A DNA stretch of 38,069 nucleotides from an uncultured Blautia sp. (GCA_900543715.1 UQSX01000021.1:1-38069), one strand, 5' to 3'. Shown: positions 1 to 7,914, numbered from the stretch's first letter. Notes: generated from the letters alone by a model not told the origin. Made by a program: numbers and translations.

Positions 1-459
1 GTCCGTAAGGGCCAGGTCATTGTCAATGGTTTTCGGCACGCCCATGAAACGGATCTTACTGCCATTTAATAAGGAGTAGTCGGACAGCTTCTTAATGGTG
101 TCCATGGAATCATTACCGCCGATATAGAAGAAATACTCCACTTCCAGCCCGTGAAGGATTTCAAATATCCTGTCGTAAACAGTCCTGTCCTCACATATCT
201 CCGGAAGCTTGAAGCGGCATGAGCCAAGATAAGCGGAAGGGGTCCGTTTTAAAAGCTCAATGTCCAGATCCGTCTTGATGTGGTCAGACAGATCCACATA
301 CCGCTCCTGCAGCAGGCCCTGGATTCCGTGAAGCATGCCGTATACCTTCCTTGCCCCTCTGTCCCTGGCAGTTTTATAGACCCCTGCCAGGCTGGAGTTA
401 ATCACTGCTGTAGGCCCTCCGGACTGTCCTACGATTACATTGCCTTTAACCTCTGTCAT
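1..459 (-). CDS. PPi-dependent 6-phosphofructokinase (5' part, cut by window edge)
   Basis: The gene enters the window from its start codon at 459 and runs off at base 1, leaving 153 N-terminal residues. The product phosphorylates fructose 6-phosphate in glycolysis in the cytoplasm. Visible motifs are the N-terminal phosphate loop GQSGGPTAVIN, the GGNDS loop, and PKTIDND, whose Lys in place of the Gly of ATP enzymes (PGTIDND) points to pyrophosphate rather than ATP as donor. A GGAGG ribosome site lies 7 bases before ATG. A perfect cre palindrome sits just upstream (481-496), so CcpA-type carbon control is inferred. The donor assignment rests on motif comparison and the missing C-terminal part cannot be judged. 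Confidence 0.9.
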   Translation of the reverse strand, partial: MTEVKGNVIVGQSGGPTAVINSSLAGVYKTARDRGARKVYGMLHGIQGLLQERYVDLSDHIKTDLDIELLKRTPSAYLGSCRFKLPEICEDRTVYDRIFEILHGLEVEYFFYIGGNDSMDTIKKLSDYSLLNGSKIRFMGVPKTIDNDLALTD

Positions 460-480
460 AAGAATACCTCCCATATTTAA

Positions 481-496
481 TTGTAAGCGCTTACAA
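481..496. promoter_or_regulatory. cre site (CcpA operator), perfect palindrome
   Basis: TTGTAAGCGCTTACAA is a fully symmetrical 16-mer and its inner 14 bases match the Bacillus cre consensus TGWAARCGYTWNCW at every position. It lies about 22 bases upstream of the phosphofructokinase start and downstream of an AT-rich stretch that could hold its -10, a position usually associated with repression by roadblock. CcpA binding is inferred from the consensus. Confidence 0.75.
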
Positions 497-538
497 AACT
501 ATCTCCATTTTAATATACCCTGGGGTCTGTTTGAAAAT

Positions 539-1141
539 TCAGTCCAGGTGGCTGCAGTCATTCAGGTCCACCAGGCGGCAGGCCCCGGATTCCGGGTCAT
601 AGTCCATGGTGGTAATGCTTGCATTGCTGACCACAATCTCCTTGGCCTCGGGCTGGCCCTCCAGAAGATGTACGATAAAGTGGGCCAGCGTCCCGCCATG
701 GGCCACCACTGCCGTGTCCCCCTTCATCCCTGACCGTATCATGTCCCAGGCCTGGCGGCAGCGTTCATCCACCTGGTTCAGCGTCTCTCCGCCCGGAGGC
801 GCCACCGTGGCGGGGTGCTGCCACCAGGACTCATACAGTTCCCTGTCCGTGGTCAGTATATCTTCGGCGCTGCGGCCTTCCCAGTCCCCATATCCGATTT
901 CCATCAGCTGTGGCACTGCCTTGACCGTAAGGCCCAGGGGGCCTGCTATGGCCTCTGCCGTCTCCATGGCCCGCTTCTGGGGACTGGAGTAGACAGATGC
1001 CACCGGGCGGGATTTCATGCCATCTGCCAATGCCCTGGCCTGCCTGCGTCCCATATCATTAAGCGGGATATCCTGCCTTCCCTGTATCTTGCCCTCCACA
1101 TTCCAGTCCGTCTGTCCATGGCGTATGATATATAACTTCAT
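539..1141 (-). CDS. Histidine phosphatase family protein (phosphoglycerate mutase-like)
   Basis: A 200-residue cytoplasmic phosphatase of the cofactor-independent-of-metal histidine phosphatase superfamily (GpmB/CobC/PhoE group). The N-terminus carries the catalytic LYIIRHGQTDWN motif (RHG, phospho-His at residue 8), followed by GRQDIPL and, late in the protein, VVAHGGTLAHF with the second catalytic His. The acid residue is probably in the MEIGYGDWEG segment. The start at 1141 is chosen because AGGGGG lies just before it and the motif begins at once; a longer in-frame extension into the upstream gene is ignored. It follows the sigma-like gene by 13 bases and is probably cotranscribed. The substrate cannot be told from sequence. 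Confidence 0.88.
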   Translation of the reverse strand: MKLYIIRHGQTDWNVEGKIQGRQDIPLNDMGRRQARALADGMKSRPVASVYSSPQKRAMETAEAIAGPLGLTVKAVPQLMEIGYGDWEGRSAEDILTTDRELYESWWQHPATVAPPGGETLNQVDERCRQAWDMIRSGMKGDTAVVAHGGTLAHFIVHLLEGQPEAKEIVVSNASITTMDYDPESGACRLVDLNDCSHLD

Positions 1142-1154
1142 GATCCAGTTCCCC

Positions 1155-1748
1155 CTACCGTTCTTCCATGCTCCATCCATCCTTAATGGGATTGGAGGAA
1201 TCCGTGTCATCTTCTGTTTCCCCCAAGGCCCGGCCTTCCCCATTGACTGTCAGGGCGTCCAGTGCCAGCTTCATGATGTCCTTGATTTCCTCTTCCGTCA
1301 TCTTCATCTTGGCAGCCAGTTCCTGGAGCGTGGCCTCCCGGCCCAGTTCCTTGGCCATCATCTGTGATACGGTCTGGAGTACATTGACCCTGGCAGCCAT
1401 GTTTTCTTCTATTTCGGCTTCCGCTCTCTGTTCCTCAAGGGCCAGTTCCACGGCCTCCCTTACCCTGCGCTCCACAAGTCCGTCCCATGGCTCGCTTTCA
1501 TCATATTCAATGGCCGCCAGCATCAGGGCCGTATTGGCTTCCTGGACAATATCGGACATGGGCAGCTCCCTGCCCTCATACCCTGATACCAGATCCAGCA
1601 CATGCCTTAAACTGCCTTCCACCAAACGGCTGCGCGCCCCTGCATCCCCCCGGGCCGTCTCTTTTAAAAGAGCCTTTTTCTCCTGCTCGGTCAAAGGCGT
1701 GATACCGCCCATCTCTTCCAGATACATTTCATAAAAATTTTCTGCCAT
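1155..1748 (-). CDS. Sigma-70-like protein lacking regions 2.3-2.4 and 4
   Basis: The 197-residue product resembles sigma-70 in pieces. Residues about 1-30 look like region 1.2 (YLEEMGGITPLTEQEK), about 30-85 like regions 2.1-2.2, including the core-binding SDIVQEANTALMLAAIEYD, and about 118-165 like region 3 (AKELGREATLQELAAKMKM). The aromatic -10-melting segment (TYATWWIRQ type) is replaced by an acidic, Arg/Glu-rich stretch, and no region 4 helix-turn-helix is present; the tail is acidic. The start at 1748 has AAGGA upstream. It may bind core RNA polymerase without recognising a promoter; function is inferred only. First gene of a unit with the phosphatase downstream. Confidence 0.72.
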   Translation of the reverse strand: MAENFYEMYLEEMGGITPLTEQEKKALLKETARGDAGARSRLVEGSLRHVLDLVSGYEGRELPMSDIVQEANTALMLAAIEYDESEPWDGLVERRVREAVELALEEQRAEAEIEENMAARVNVLQTVSQMMAKELGREATLQELAAKMKMTEEEIKDIMKLALDALTVNGEGRALGETEDDTDSSNPIKDGWSMEER

Positions 1749-1779
1749 CTCAATCCTTATTCCTTTCAAGATATGTATT

Positions 1780-1808
1780 AGGATAATCCATCCACTTGTA
1801 GAAGTCAA
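1780..1808 (-). promoter_or_regulatory. Promoter of the sigma-like gene/phosphatase unit
   Basis: On the minus strand TTGACT (1803-1808) and TATCCT (1780-1785) are separated by exactly 17 bases, ending about 30 bases before the chosen start at 1748. This also argues against any longer start for the gene. Confidence 0.5.
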
Positions 1809-1827
1809 GCAATCGGACAGAAACCTC

Positions 1828-1857
1828 TTTACAAACCCTTGTCCATCGTGATAAGAT
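1828..1857 (+). promoter_or_regulatory. Promoter of the LysR gene
   Basis: TTTACA (1828-1833) and TAAGAT (1852-1857) are 18 bases apart and lie just upstream of the LysR ribosome site. The promoter is back to back with that of the minus-strand sigma-like gene, so a LysR protein bound here could affect both. Confidence 0.4.
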
Positions 1858-1885
1858 AGGCTTAGTTTATAAGGAGGACTTAATA

Positions 1886-2785
1886 ATGGATATTAACTAT
1901 GAACTATATAAAGTATTTTACCATGTTGCAATTACACTGAGTTTTTCCGAAGCGTCCAAACAGCTTTTCATCTCCCAGTCAGCGGTGAGCCAGTCCATTA
2001 AATCTCTTGAGCAGAAGCTGGGTCATCCTCTGTTTCTGCGGAACACGAAAAAGGTGACTCTGACTCCCGAGGGAGAAGCCCTGCTCCGCCACGTGGAGCC
2101 GGCGGTAAATCTCCTCTATGAAGGAGAAAATCAGATTCTCAATTCTCCCTCCATGGAGGCGCCTCTGCGGATTGGCGCCAGCGACACCATCTGCCGCTAT
2201 TTCCTGGTTCCCTACTTCCAGCGGTTTCACCGGGAATACCCCAATATCCGCATAAAAGTTACCAATGCCACCTCTGGAGACTGTGTCTCCCTTCTCCAGA
2301 ACAATAAGGTAGATTTTATTGTGGTCAATGCCCCCAATACCCATCTTACCAGCCGGGAAACCTGGTATGAGATCCTAGAATTTCAGGATATCTTTGTAGC
2401 AGGAAAGAATTATTTTGGCCTGGAAGAAAAAAAGATTTCCCTGGCCCAACTGACAGAGTATCCCATTCTTATGCTGGAAAAATCCAGCACTACCAGTGAA
2501 TTCTTTCATCAGCTTTTTGTCCGCCACGGCCTTTCTCTTTCCCCTGAGGCAGAGCTGTCCAGCAATGACCTTCTTTTAGACCTGGCCCAGATAGGCCTGG
2601 GAATTACAGTAGTGCCGGATTTTGTTCTGGCTCATCAGAAAGAAGATTTTTACAGGCTGGAAATCCTGGAAGAAATCCCCAAAAGACAATTAGCTCTGGC
2701 TCACAACTCCCAGCTCTCTTCCTCACCGGGAGCGGAAAAATTTCTCCACTATTTATTTCCGGAGAAGTTTCCAGCAATCCCCTAA
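1886..2785 (+). CDS. LysR family transcriptional regulator
   Basis: A 299-residue regulator of the usual LTTR length. Residues 1-60 form the winged helix-turn-helix, with the typical SFSEASKQLFISQSAVSQSI recognition region, and about 90-290 the periplasmic-binding-like effector domain (PLRIGASDTICRYFLVPYF onward). AAGGAGG stands 7 bases before ATG. The MFS transporter follows 106 bases downstream on the same strand, so the likely job is control of that transporter and its own gene; the effector is unknown. Divergent minus-strand genes start only about 140 bases away. Confidence 0.92.
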   Translation: MDINYELYKVFYHVAITLSFSEASKQLFISQSAVSQSIKSLEQKLGHPLFLRNTKKVTLTPEGEALLRHVEPAVNLLYEGENQILNSPSMEAPLRIGASDTICRYFLVPYFQRFHREYPNIRIKVTNATSGDCVSLLQNNKVDFIVVNAPNTHLTSRETWYEILEFQDIFVAGKNYFGLEEKKISLAQLTEYPILMLEKSSTTSEFFHQLFVRHGLSLSPEAELSSNDLLLDLAQIGLGITVVPDFVLAHQKEDFYRLEILEEIPKRQLALAHNSQLSSSPGAEKFLHYLFPEKFPAIP

Positions 2786-2891
2786 GCCAGAAGCTCTAAG
2801 GCCGACGGCAAAAGGATAGTTGTGCAGCCTGGAAGGATATCTGGCATGCACAAACAATCAGGAAAAAAATATACACAGGAGATTACATCAT

Positions 2892-4067
2892 ATGAAGCTA
2901 CAGGCAAAACATACCGTATACAGCTGTTACCTGGGATATGTGACCCAGGCCATTGTCAATAATCTGCCGCCTTTGTTATTTCTTACTTTTAACAGAGAAT
3001 TCGGCATTTCACTGGACAAGATCAGTCTTCTGATCACTGTGAATTTCTGTATTCAGATCCTGGTGGACTTTATATCCCCGGAAGTGATCAAACGCACCGG
3101 ATACCGGAAAGCGGCCCTCTGTTCTTTTCTGGTAACCATCATCGGTCTTACCGGTTTTTATTATCTTCCTTTTATCATGGATCCCTACCCTGGAATCCTG
3201 ATCTGTATGATCTTCAACGCCATAGGCGGAGGAATCCTGGAAGTGATCGTAAGTCCCATGGTAGAGGCCTGTCCGGGAACCAATAAGGCTGCCCGAATGA
3301 GCATGCTCCACTCCTTCTACTGTTGGGGTCATATGGCCGTGGTGCTTTTATCCACCTTATACTTTACCCTGGCTGGAATTGAAAACTGGCGGTTCCTTCC
3401 CCCTCTGTGGGCACTGGTCCCTCTGTTTACTTTCTTCGCATTTACGAAAGTGCCTATTTATGCCGTTCCCGGAGACGATGAGAAGACCAGACTTCCTAAA
3501 AGCATTTTCCGAATAAAGGTATTCTGGGTCCTGTTTTTTGCCATGATCTGCGCCGGAGCCTCGGAGCAGGGCGTCAGCCAGTGGTCTTCTATGTTTGCAG
3601 AAGACGGACTGAAAGTATCCAAAACCGTGGGAGACCTGTTAGGTCCCTGCTCCTTTGCTTTCTTTATGGGCCTCAGCCGTTTCCTTTATGGCATGAAAGG
3701 AGAAGGACTGAATCTGATCAGATCCCTGAAGTCTGCCAGCCTTCTGTGTACTCTTGGCTATCTGATCACCTCCCTGTCCCCCATTCCCCTTCTGGCCCTG
3801 GCTGGCTGTGCCATCTGCGGTTTTTCCGTGGGACTGATGTGGCCAGGAACCTTCTCTTTAGGCGCCACTTATCTGAAAGGCGGCGGCACCTTTATGTACG
3901 CCATGTTCGCTCTGGCCGGAGACGTAGGATGTTCTGCAGGTCCCGGAGTGGTAGGAATCATCTCCCAGTTCACAGGAAAAATGAACCTGGGAATCTTCAC
4001 TGCCATTCTCTTTCCAGTGTGCCTGCTGGTTCTGATGTCTCTTTTAAAACATCAGAAACCAGCCTGA
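2892..4067 (+). CDS. MFS transporter, sugar-permease-like
   Basis: A 391-residue membrane protein with about 12 hydrophobic segments, from YVTQAIVNNLPPLLFLTF to the last helix FTAILFPVCLLVLMSLL, as expected for the major facilitator superfamily. The arrangement and the GGGILEVIVSPMVEA stretch recall the fucose/hexose permease branch, but the substrate is not evident. Start 2892 is chosen because AGGAG lies 10 bases upstream and the hydrophobic part begins soon after; an in-frame start at 2820 would add a polar tail without a ribosome site. It is probably expressed with the LysR gene before it. A hairpin terminator follows. Confidence 0.85.
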   Translation: MKLQAKHTVYSCYLGYVTQAIVNNLPPLLFLTFNREFGISLDKISLLITVNFCIQILVDFISPEVIKRTGYRKAALCSFLVTIIGLTGFYYLPFIMDPYPGILICMIFNAIGGGILEVIVSPMVEACPGTNKAARMSMLHSFYCWGHMAVVLLSTLYFTLAGIENWRFLPPLWALVPLFTFFAFTKVPIYAVPGDDEKTRLPKSIFRIKVFWVLFFAMICAGASEQGVSQWSSMFAEDGLKVSKTVGDLLGPCSFAFFMGLSRFLYGMKGEGLNLIRSLKSASLLCTLGYLITSLSPIPLLALAGCAICGFSVGLMWPGTFSLGATYLKGGGTFMYAMFALAGDVGCSAGPGVVGIISQFTGKMNLGIFTAILFPVCLLVLMSLLKHQKPA

Positions 4068-4114
4068 AAACTGGAATCTCTATTATCAGCCGGAAAGTCT
4101 GACAACCGCCTGAG

Positions 4115-4174
4115 TCCAAAAAATCGCTGTGCAATAGCCTCAAAAGGCTGCCGCACAGCGATTTCTCTCATTTT
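4115..4174. terminator. Bidirectional intrinsic terminator
   Basis: AAATCGCTGTGC (4121-4132) pairs with GCACAGCGATTT (4153-4164). Read on the minus strand the stem is followed by a run of six T, so it closes the helicase/RidA/VOC side best, and it also stands directly after the plus-strand MFS gene. Confidence 0.85.
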
Positions 4175-4212
4175 ATACCGTTCTAAATTTAAAACAACAT
4201 GGGGTGTTTTCC

Positions 4213-4575
4213 TTACATCGGCGTCCCTACTTCAATCAGGTTGCCGTCCAAGTCATAAAAGCGGACCACTTTCTGTCCCCAACTGTGTGTCATAAGCCTG
4301 TTGACATATTTAACGGAAGGATACAGCTTTTCAAGTTTTTCTACAAATCCCTCTATATCACGTTCCTCAAAATATAATTCACAGGAATGACTTTCTGGAA
4401 TAACATCCTTTTTCAGAAACTCCCTCCAGATGTTTTCCTCCTGAAGCACAAGACCTTCTGTCAAGATCATATTCCCCTCATTGTCCAGCACCACTTCAAG
4501 GCCAAACAAGTCATGATAAAACTTTTTTGATCTTTCAATACTTTTTACAACGATCAATACATTCTTTAATCTCAT
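4213..4575 (-). CDS. VOC (glyoxalase/bleomycin resistance) family protein
   Basis: A 120-residue single VOC unit with two beta-alpha-beta-beta-beta halves: VLIVVKSIERSKKFYHDLFGLEVV at the start and KVVRFYDLDGNLIEVGTPM at the end, the latter carrying the conserved Glu often used for metal binding. No substrate can be named. Its ATG lies 7 bases after the ridA stop and has no good ribosome site, so translation coupled to ridA is likely. A strong terminator lies just downstream. Confidence 0.85.
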   Translation of the reverse strand: MRLKNVLIVVKSIERSKKFYHDLFGLEVVLDNEGNMILTEGLVLQEENIWREFLKKDVIPESHSCELYFEERDIEGFVEKLEKLYPSVKYVNRLMTHSWGQKVVRFYDLDGNLIEVGTPM

Positions 4576-4582
4576 TTTTTAT

Positions 4583-4957
4583 TTATTCAACTGCCGCAAC
4601 AGCCTCCACCTCACAAAGCACATTTTTCGGCAAAGTTTTTACAGCCACACAGGATCTGGCCGGTTTGCCTGTAAAATATTTTCCGTAAACCTCGTTAAAG
4701 GCTGCGAAGTCATTCATATCAGCCAGGAAACAGGTTGTCTTCACGGTTTTCTCATAGCTGCTGCCTGCTGCCTCCAGAACCGCTCCCAGATTCTTCATCA
4801 CCTGTTCTGCCTGCTCTTCAATAGCAGTCCCAACTACTTCCCCTGTTTCAGGGCTTAAAGGCACCTGTCCGGAAGTATACACCACTCCATTTAAAATGAT
4901 TGCCTGTGAATAAGGGCCGATAGCGCCCGGTGCATTCTTTGTACTTATGATTTCCAT
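4583..4957 (-). CDS. ridA: RidA family reactive intermediate deaminase
   Basis: A 124-residue protein of standard RidA length that hydrolyses reactive enamine/imine intermediates released by PLP enzymes, in the cytoplasm as a trimer. Signatures are [13 protein letters not shown] near the start, [16 protein letters not shown], and the C-terminal [20 protein letters not shown] with the substrate-carboxylate-binding Arg. The start at 4957 follows AAAGGATGGAG; upstream in-frame codons belong to untranslated sequence and the helicase gene end. It is followed by the VOC gene in a likely two-gene unit. Confidence 0.95.
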   Translation of the reverse strand: MEIISTKNAPGAIGPYSQAIILNGVVYTSGQVPLSPETGEVVGTAIEEQAEQVMKNLGAVLEAAGSSYEKTVKTTCFLADMNDFAAFNEVYGKYFTGKPARSCVAVKTLPKNVLCEVEAVAAVE

Positions 4958-5005
4958 ATCCGCTCCATCCTTTCTTTTGAAACTTTTCTCCAATATTATA
5001 AGCCC

Positions 5006-5059
5006 TGCCTGGAAGAGAGGCAAGTTTTTTATAGGCGATGGGGGTTCGATTCCCTCATC
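5006..5059 (+). other. tRNA-like pair of arms (degenerate, not a functional tRNA)
   Basis: TGCCT/AGGCA closes a 7-base loop (5006-5022), the geometry of an anticodon arm, and GGGGG/CCCTC closes TTCGATT (5040-5056), a textbook T arm. No matching acceptor stem, D arm, CCA or U33 is visible, so this is at most a tRNA remnant or a chance fold. It overlaps the helicase stop codon. Confidence 0.25.
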
Positions 5060-7421
5060 CCTCTTCCCAGAATCTCCGGATCCTCTCTCCTGCCTGAGCC
5101 ACTGTACACACCTCATAGCCTCTCCACTCCCAGGGAAACAGATCCCGGTAGGCTCTCTGAAGAAAACGCTCATCTAAAAGAAGCACCACGCCCCGGTCCT
5201 CTTTTGTACGGATTACCCTTCCCGCTGCCTGGAGGACCTTATTCATCCCAGGATAGCGGTAGGCATAGTCAAATCCCATTTTCTCTTTTTTATCATAATA
5301 GTCTTTCAGGATTTCCCGCTCGCTTCCCACCTGGGGAAGCCCGGTGCCCACTACCGCAGCTCCGATCAGACGTTTTCCCGTCAGGTCAATGCCCTCGGAA
5401 AAGATTCCGCCCATGACGCAGAAGCCGGCAAGAGAAATCTCCCCTTCTTCCTCGAAAGCCTCCAGGAATTCCTCACGGTCAGCTTCGGACATGCCGCTGC
5501 TCTGCAAAAGACAGTTTACCTGAAAATTCTCCTGACGGATCCTCTCCTGAAAAACTTCGTAAATATCTTCCAGCATCCGATAGGAAGGGAGAAATACAAG
5601 GTAATTTCCTTTTTTTCCCTTGATCATCTGAAAAATATATTCTGCGATCTTTCTGTATTCTTCCTGGTCCCGCCTGGTATACTTGCTGCTTACATCTCTG
5701 GCCACCATCAGTTTCAAATTCTCCCGTGGAAAAGGAGAAGCGGCATAGATGGCATAGTCGTCATCCCTGGTGCTGAAAAGAGAACGGTAATAAGGCAGGG
5801 GCAGAAATGTGCCGGAGAAAAAGACTGTGCTTCTTCCTTTGTTCAGACACTCCTGAAGATTTTTTCTGGGATTAACGCAGAAAAGGGTAAGGAGAAATTC
5901 ACCGCCTTCACCATAGTGAGTATAGATCACATAGTTTTCATCGGTGAGGTCATACATATTCAGAAAATGCCGGATCACAAAAGAAAAATCCAGGACAGCC
6001 TTCTGTACCTTTTCCTCATGGTCCTGTTCTAGGAAATTTTCCATTTCACTCAGAAGATTCAAAAGCTGGAGAGAAAGTCCTCCGATATTTTCCAGGACCT
6101 GGTAAGTGTCGCACTCTCTTTTATACTCCAGCATCAGCTTATTGCACCGGTTCAGGATCCGGTACAGCTTCACACTGTGTCCTTTTACTGTCCTTGCAGT
6201 TTCCAGGAGCTCTTCCTTGCACAGGGTAGCGCTGTACATCTTTCTTCCCCGGTCCACCAGATTGTGGGCTTCATCAATGAGAAATATATAATCGCCTTTC
6301 ACCCCGTCTCCGAAGAATCTTTTCAGATGGACCTTAGGATCAAATGCATAATTGTAATCGCAGATTATCCCATCCACCCAGGTGGCCATATCCAGACACA
6401 TTTCATAAGGACAGACCTGGTATTTCTCCGCCTGGGCCAGCAGGTCCTCTCGAAAATACGTGTCTCTTTCTGTCAGCAGTTCAAACACTGCCTGGTTCAC
6501 CCGGTCAAAATGTCCTTTGGCATAAGGACACTTCTCAGGATTGCAGTCCGGCTCCTCTAAGAAGCATAGCTTTTCCTTTGCGGTAATGGTCAGTGTTTTG
6601 TAAGACAGTCCCCGTTCCTGCAAAAGAGCAAAAGCCTCCTGGGCTACAGTCCGGGTAATGGTTTTTGCTGTCAGGTAAAAGATCTTATCTCCATAGCCCT
6701 GTCCCACTGCCCGGACAGCGGGGAATACTGCGGCCATGGTCTTTCCGATGCCCGTAGGTGCCTGGATAAAAAGCTGTCTGCCGGCAGTAATGGTATGGTA
6801 TACCCCTGATACCAGTTCCCGCTGCCCTTCCCGGTAAGGATAGGGAAACTCCAGGCCCTCCATGGAATTTTTTCTCAGGATCCGCCGGTCATACTGGAAT
6901 CTGGCCCACTTATAATATTCACCCATCAGATCCTGGAACCATTTTTTCAGTTTTTCTATGGTAAAATCTTCCGTAAAGCGCTTGATCTCCTCACTTTCCA
7001 TCTGACAGTAGGTCATCTGTACCTGGATTTTTTCCCTGCCGGTCTGTGTTCCATAGATATAGGCATAGCACATGGCCTGGGCCTTATGGACCTCTACTGG
7101 TTCCTCCAAATAGTTCAGATCCATATATACCCCTTTGATCTCGTCAATGGCCGTTCTGTCTTCCTCCTCAATGATCCCGTCGGCTCTTCCCTCCACCAGG
7201 ATAATAAAGTCCTCATATTCCTGCTCCCATTTCAGAGAAACCTCTGGTCTGTAGGAAGCCTTCATCTGCTTTTGTATCTTTCTGTGGATTTTTCCGCCCT
7301 TTAACATAGCTTCCCGGTCAAAGGCTGCGCTTCTTCGGTTGTCCAGATCCCCTTTCCGGAGTATAAACTCCACCAGGCTCCGGACAGATATTTTAATGAT
7401 TTCTTTCTCTTTCTTGTCCAT
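5055..7421 (-). CDS. DinG/Rad3-type DNA helicase with N-terminal RecB-like nuclease domain
   Basis: A 788-residue superfamily 2 helicase. The first 125 residues carry a PD-(D/E)XK nuclease pattern of the RecB/Cas4 type: GKIHRKIQ (H46), GRADG (D81), DEIKG (E94, K96) and [10 protein letters not shown] (Q115). The helicase core follows: Walker A APTGIGKT (about 221-228), four Cys at about 286, 293, 298 and 337 spaced like the XPD iron-sulfur ligands, DEAH at about 383-386, and motif VI near the end ([14 protein letters not shown]). It probably unwinds DNA 5' to 3' in repair. A TTTGTA/TAAAAT pair 17 bases apart ends only about 7 bases before ATG, and no clear ribosome site is seen, so translation may be nearly leaderless. 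Confidence 0.9.
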   Translation of the reverse strand: MDKKEKEIIKISVRSLVEFILRKGDLDNRRSAAFDREAMLKGGKIHRKIQKQMKASYRPEVSLKWEQEYEDFIILVEGRADGIIEEEDRTAIDEIKGVYMDLNYLEEPVEVHKAQAMCYAYIYGTQTGREKIQVQMTYCQMESEEIKRFTEDFTIEKLKKWFQDLMGEYYKWARFQYDRRILRKNSMEGLEFPYPYREGQRELVSGVYHTITAGRQLFIQAPTGIGKTMAAVFPAVRAVGQGYGDKIFYLTAKTITRTVAQEAFALLQERGLSYKTLTITAKEKLCFLEEPDCNPEKCPYAKGHFDRVNQAVFELLTERDTYFREDLLAQAEKYQVCPYEMCLDMATWVDGIICDYNYAFDPKVHLKRFFGDGVKGDYIFLIDEAHNLVDRGRKMYSATLCKEELLETARTVKGHSVKLYRILNRCNKLMLEYKRECDTYQVLENIGGLSLQLLNLLSEMENFLEQDHEEKVQKAVLDFSFVIRHFLNMYDLTDENYVIYTHYGEGGEFLLTLFCVNPRKNLQECLNKGRSTVFFSGTFLPLPYYRSLFSTRDDDYAIYAASPFPRENLKLMVARDVSSKYTRRDQEEYRKIAEYIFQMIKGKKGNYLVFLPSYRMLEDIYEVFQERIRQENFQVNCLLQSSGMSEADREEFLEAFEEEGEISLAGFCVMGGIFSEGIDLTGKRLIGAAVVGTGLPQVGSEREILKDYYDKKEKMGFDYAYRYPGMNKVLQAAGRVIRTKEDRGVVLLLDERFLQRAYRDLFPWEWRGYEVCTVAQAGERIRRFWEEG

Positions 7422-7479
7422 ATGCTTATTTTACCACAATCTCCGACCCGTACAAAGAGCTAAAACTGCCGGATATAGC

Positions 7480-7546
7480 AAAAGACTCCGGAAAAGATGC
7501 CTTCTGCGTCCTGTATTCCCAGCCGCAAAAGCCCTCTTTTCCGGAG
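7480..7546 (-). terminator. Large stem-loop ending the HPr-like gene
   Basis: CTCCGGAAAAGA (7486-7497) pairs perfectly with TCTTTTCCGGAG (7535-7546), and the interior can pair again (CTTCTGCG with CGCAAAAG, 7 of 8). On the minus strand the stem is followed by TCTTTTGC, a modest T tract. It separates the HPr-like gene from the helicase gene. Confidence 0.6.
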
Positions 7547-7582
7547 CTTCCCGTCTTATAAATCCTATACTTTTTTAACTTA

Positions 7583-7810
7583 CTACGCTACTGCATATTT
7601 ATTCAAAAAGTTATTAAATCTCTCATCCTGTCCGTTGCATCTTACAGTCAGGACCCGAGTCAGGTCCATGCTTAATACACCCAATATTGATTTTGCGTCA
7701 ATAACCACTCTGTTGTAAAAAATGTCAATATCGAAGTCGCATTTGCTGGCCTCATTAACAAACTCTTTCACATCTTCCTTTGCAGTCAGCTTAATCTGGC
7801 GCTCTACCAT
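7583..7810 (-). CDS. HPr-like protein without the active-site histidine
   Basis: A 75-residue HPr fold: KLTAKEDVKEFVNEASKCDFDIDIFYNRVVIDAKSIL... aligns along its length with PTS phosphocarrier HPr. The His-15 segment (normally GLHARPA) reads KEDVKEF and holds no His, so it cannot carry PTS phosphate. The regulatory-serine segment KSILGVLSMDL is kept, including the Ser equivalent to Ser-46. This is the same pattern as Bacillus Crh, which lost His-15 and acts with CcpA, though sequence likeness does not prove the same ancestry. The ribosome site AAAGGA lies 8 bases before ATG, within a micro-ORF that ends one base upstream. Confidence 0.8.
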   Translation of the reverse strand: MVERQIKLTAKEDVKEFVNEASKCDFDIDIFYNRVVIDAKSILGVLSMDLTRVLTVRCNGQDERFNNFLNKYAVA

Positions 7811-7811
7811 A

Positions 7812-7847
7812 CTACCATTCCTTTCTTAAAGCAGTCAGAAACCACAT
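7812..7847 (-). CDS. Micro-ORF upstream of the HPr-like gene (11 codons)
   Basis: GGAGGAG stands just ahead of an ATG that opens MWFLTALRKEW and stops at TAG one base before the HPr-like ATG. The ribosome site of this micro-ORF is stronger than that of the HPr-like gene, whose own site lies inside it. A translated leader peptide that couples initiation is plausible; no translation evidence exists here. Confidence 0.35.
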   Translation of the reverse strand: MWFLTALRKEW

Positions 7848-7914
7848 TTACTCCTCCAGACAGCCTGTGTACCCCTCAGGGTATTGATCTGCAGGTGTTC
7901 TCTGGATTACAGGT

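Noticed and set aside
606..992. Open frames on the strand opposite the phosphatase and sigma-like genes
   Set aside because: They mirror conserved genes, lack ribosome sites and encode low-complexity, Ser/Cys/Pro-rich sequence typical of shadow frames in GC-rich DNA.
3581..4102. 173-codon frame inside the MFS gene on the same strand
   Set aside because: It is an out-of-frame reading of a clear transporter gene, very rich in Arg, Ser and Pro, without a ribosome site.
5035..5075. Possible fluoride riboswitch: GGCGATGG followed by a hairpin on the plus strand
   Set aside because: The downstream half of the class (CTGATG..CTCC) is missing, and the site overlaps the end of the helicase gene without a plus-strand gene to control.
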